Shown here: positions 61,553-64,000 of the stretch, one piece after another
Position numbering within the stretch: the first letter of the stretch is position 1
How the letters are laid out: each line of letters starts with the position of its first letter
DNA from: Chromatocurvus halotolerans
GTDB taxonomy: Bacteria > Pseudomonadota > Gammaproteobacteria > Pseudomonadales > Halieaceae
Assembly (NCBI RefSeq): GCF_004340525.1
Contig: NZ_SLWX01000008.1
Coordinates: forward strand, 62,001 to 126,000
Reading direction: 5' to 3'
DNA: 64,000 bases
Position numbers and translations under genes: made by a program
Notes under the pieces: model-generated
Database searches by the model: none
Seen by the model: the letters and a program-made list of their open reading frames with translations, nothing else
What the model was told of the DNA's origin: nothing

Positions 61553-63092
61553 AGTCCATGCGCCACATCCACGGCACCAGGAAATATACCATCAGCACAA
61601 TAATCACCGCCGCGATCAGGTTCATCAGAAAGCCGGTGCGCACCATCTCCAGGATGGTCAGCTTGTTGGTGGCAAAGATGATGGCATTCGGGGGCGTGCC
61701 AACCGGCAGCATGAAGGCGCAGTTGGCGGCCATGGCGCAGGGGATCATCAGTGCATAGGGATGGACTTCCAGGGCCAGCGCAAGGGCCGCGACCACCGGC
61801 AGGATCATGGTGGCCGTGGCGGTATTGGAGGTGATCTCCGTCAGGAACAGAATCAGCAGGGTCGCGCAGCTGATGATGACCATCAGGTGCAGGCCCTCCA
61901 GTACCGTGAGCTGCGTACCGATCCATTCCGCCAGGCCGGTCTCGCGAAAGCCGGCGGCGATGGCCAGGCCGCCGCCGAACAGCAGGAGGATACCCCAGGG
62001 AATGTTCACCGCATCAGTCCAGTCCAGGATGCGGCTGCCCCGATGGCTTTTCGCGGGAATCGCAAACAGCAGCACGGCCGCGGTCACGGCAATCATGCCG
62101 TCGCGGATTTCCGGCAGCAGGTCGGCCCAGATAAAGCCTCGGGTGATCCACAGGAAGGCGGCAAAGAGAAACACTGCGGCCACCGCTTTTTCCTCGAAGG
62201 AGGTGCGACCCAGGGCCTCCCGCTCGGCGTGGATCACGCGGCGACCGCCGGGCAGTTCGCGGATGCGAGTAGGAAAGGCCACTCGGGCCAGGTAGAGCCA
62301 GGCGATTGACAGCAGCAGGATGACCACAGGTACGCCGACCGCCATCCAGCCGGCGAAGGTGATCTCGACATCAAACAGGACCCGTGCCTGTGCCGCCAGA
62401 ATGATGTTGGGAGGCGTGCCGATCAGGGTGCCGACACCGCCGATAGTGCCGGCATAGCCGACACCGAAAATCAGCGATTTCTCGAAGGTGGGCAGGTCGC
62501 GCTCCTCGGGCTTGCCCTTAAGGCCGCTGGCCACCTGTGCGGTGATGGCCAGTGCCATGGGGATCATCATCATGACCGCCGCGGTATTTGACACCCACAT
62601 GGACAGGAAGGCCGTGGCGAGCATGAAGCCGAGCAGGATGCGCCGGGTGCTGGTGCCGACAACGTCAATGATCCCCAGCGCAATGCGTTTGTGCAGGTTC
62701 CACTTTTCCATGGCGGTGGCGATGAAAAAGCCACCGAGAAACAGGAAGATGATGTCATTGCCGTAGGACGAGGTCACCGTTGCGCTGTCCAGCGCGCCGA
62801 AGACCGGCAGCAGCACCAGTGGCAGCAACGAGGTGCCGGGAATGGGAATGGCCTCGGTGATCCACCAGGTGGCGACCCACAGCGTTGTGGCCAGAACGGC
62901 GCGGCCCGCGTAATCCAGGCCGTCGGGCGTGAAGAACAGCATCGTCAGCGCAAACAGCGACGGGCCCAGTGCGAGGCCGATTGCCTGGGCTCTGGAGTAA
63001 GGCCGGCTGTTGGCGGCTTTCGGGTCTGGCGCGGTGTTGCTGTCTGGTGGCATGGGCGTTAGTGCGTCCTTGCTGTTGTTATGTGTTGGCAT
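61524..63092 (-). CDS. DASS/SLC13-family anion:sodium symporter
   Basis: The protein has 522 residues and about 12 membrane helices. It carries the two family motifs: SNTAAVMMMIPMALAI in the first half (the SNT motif) and TSNTATATMILPVVAALALA in the second. TEAIPIPGTSLLPLVLLPVF and GTPPNIILAAQ are also typical. Substrates in the family are dicarboxylates, citrate, sulfate or phosphate, and the sequence does not say which. The N-terminal 35 residues are hydrophilic; an inner ATG at residue 14 is an alternative start. Confidence 0.9.
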   Translation of the reverse strand: MPTHNNSKDALTPMPPDSNTAPDPKAANSRPYSRAQAIGLALGPSLFALTMLFFTPDGLDYAGRAVLATTLWVATWWITEAIPIPGTSLLPLVLLPVFGALDSATVTSSYGNDIIFLFLGGFFIATAMEKWNLHKRIALGIIDVVGTSTRRILLGFMLATAFLSMWVSNTAAVMMMIPMALAITAQVASGLKGKPEERDLPTFEKSLIFGVGYAGTIGGVGTLIGTPPNIILAAQARVLFDVEITFAGWMAVGVPVVILLLSIAWLYLARVAFPTRIRELPGGRRVIHAEREALGRTSFEEKAVAAVFLFAAFLWITRGFIWADLLPEIRDGMIAVTAAVLLFAIPAKSHRGSRILDWTDAVNIPWGILLLFGGGLAIAAGFRETGLAEWIGTQLTVLEGLHLMVIISCATLLILFLTEITSNTATATMILPVVAALALALEVHPYALMIPCAMAANCAFMLPVGTPPNAIIFATNKLTILEMVRTGFLMNLIAAVIIVLMVYFLVPWMWRMDFSAIPASFR

Positions 63093-63229
63093 GTGTTGGC
63101 TCTTCCGGCGCTGCCGCGCCCGAGGGCACCGGCATGTGGCTCAGGCGACGCAGAAACTCCGATCGCCCGGGCCAGCGCCCTTTGCTGGCGGCAAGGCGTC
63201 CCGTACTATAACGTACCCTCACCGCCTTA

Positions 63230-64000
63230 ATGCAAAGCATGGTCATCAACGAAGAAACCTACACTGTCGATCAGGCACAGTCGCTGCGCCTCAAGCGCAT
63301 GGTCTGGGGCGTTGGCGTTCAAGCCTGTACCATGTTGATTGTTGGCGCGCTGTACGGCATGGGTATGGTCCCCGGCCTGCCGGTGATGATTTACCTGGGA
63401 ATGATTGCAGCCCTGGATCTCGTGTTTTTCGCGCTGGTAAAAACCGGCGTCAACCTGCGCTTTGAAGACCCCAGCATGACGGCTCGGCAGATCACGCTAT
63501 CCGTGTTTCCCGTCATCTATATCATGTTCCATGTCGTGGAGCCGCAGGCCCGTATGGTCCTGCTGCTTATGGGCACCAGCAGTCTGCTGTTTGGCATGTT
63601 CCGCCTCGGTAGATGCGGGATGCTGTTGATGGTCGGCTGTATTCTTGGGGGCTATCTGGGATTGCTGGTGGCACTGTCACTGTGGGCGCCTGAGCGCGTC
63701 AATCTGTTGCTGGAAGCCGTTGTCGTCTTCGCCTACACCTGCGTACTGGTGATAAACGCCTACCTCGGCAGTGTCGTTGCGAGTATGCGTCGCAGGCTGA
63801 AAACCCAGAACCGCGAACTGGCTGAACTGGCCACGCTGGACCCGCTGACACGGCTGCCCAACCGCCGCTCCCTGATGGCGCAACTGACGAGAGAGTCAGC
63901 ACGCACCGAGCGGCGCACTGATGAGCAGGACGCACTGTGCGTGAGTATGCTGGACGTCGATAATTTCAAGGAGGTCAACGACACCTGGGGGCACGAGGCC
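63230..64000 (+). CDS. GGDEF-domain protein, cut by the right edge
   Basis: The frame is open from ATG 63230 (or 63239) to the end, 257 codons. About six membrane helices cover residues 20-190 (MVWGVGVQACTMLIVGALYG; LMVGCILGGYLGLLVALSLW). Then comes the start of a GGDEF domain: LATLDPLTRLPNRRSLMAQL and CVSMLDVDNFKEVNDTWGHE. The GGDEF active-site motif itself lies beyond the window, so cyclase activity cannot be judged. It is divergent from the anion transporter, with 137 bp between. Confidence 0.85.
   Translation, partial: MQSMVINEETYTVDQAQSLRLKRMVWGVGVQACTMLIVGALYGMGMVPGLPVMIYLGMIAALDLVFFALVKTGVNLRFEDPSMTARQITLSVFPVIYIMFHVVEPQARMVLLLMGTSSLLFGMFRLGRCGMLLMVGCILGGYLGLLVALSLWAPERVNLLLEAVVVFAYTCVLVINAYLGSVVASMRRRLKTQNRELAELATLDPLTRLPNRRSLMAQLTRESARTERRTDEQDALCVSMLDVDNFKEVNDTWGHEA

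Overview
The window is 64 kb of GC-rich, densely coding bacterial chromosome. Gene content points to a free-living, probably marine gammaproteobacterium, perhaps near Halieaceae/Cellvibrionales. The pointers are purT, a VC_2705-type sodium:solute symporter with its DUF4212 subunit, a CrbS/CrbR-like acetate-switch regulator pair, a TonB-dependent receptor, an exosortase H cassette, a fused SelD, and many secreted peptidases. The taxonomic placement is inference. No rRNA, tRNA, CRISPR array, prophage or insertion sequence was recognised.

Layout. 1-3756 (minus): an RND (MMPL) exporter operon with a LolA-like periplasmic protein and a cut-off outer-membrane barrel, divergent from a LuxR regulator. 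4923-6113: purT. 6123-8365: a three-gene unit of duplicated DUF1538 membrane protein, P-II-like protein and CBS protein. 8529-15008 (minus): one long unit of DcaP-like porin, DUF4212, symporter, a small membrane protein, a cyclic-nucleotide-binding/CBS/nucleotidyltransferase protein and a DEDDh exonuclease. It sits beside a LuxR response regulator and a giant SLC5-PAS-kinase-receiver hybrid, so carbon-substrate sensing and uptake are grouped.

19612-48909 is a scavenging region. It holds a secreted beta-propeller, a CadC-like TPR regulator, two penicillin-acylase-type Ntn hydrolases, a 5'-truncated M20 peptidase next to a ParDE module, an M1 aminopeptidase with a DUF6702 partner, an AAA/DUF4143 ATPase with a palindrome-rich promoter, an S9 peptidase, a class-C beta-lactamase-like hydrolase, an amidase, a Tat-exported M19 dipeptidase and a propeller-CehA protein. 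Inside it, two copies of a dispersed repeat about 150 bp long flank a 5-kb block with the amidase, an exosortase H system with its own odd substrate, and an SDR.

48829-64000: a REP-like palindrome encodes the C-terminal tails of two convergent genes (CehA and SelD). A Phd/ParE-type toxin-antitoxin pair follows, then an array of six 11-bp direct repeats upstream of a TonB receptor and a purple-acid-phosphatase-like gene (a candidate PhoB array), and a convergent metallophosphoesterase. The window closes with an HNH endonuclease, a phytanoyl-CoA-dioxygenase-like gene with two methyltransferases, a SOUL protein, a DASS anion transporter and a GGDEF protein cut by the right edge.

The common theme is uptake and processing of organic molecules (acetate or similar carboxylates, peptides, amides, organophosphates) under two-component, P-II/CBS and c-di-GMP control. 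Start codons were moved inward from the longest reading frame wherever a signal peptide or ribosome-binding site supported it. No function was tested.
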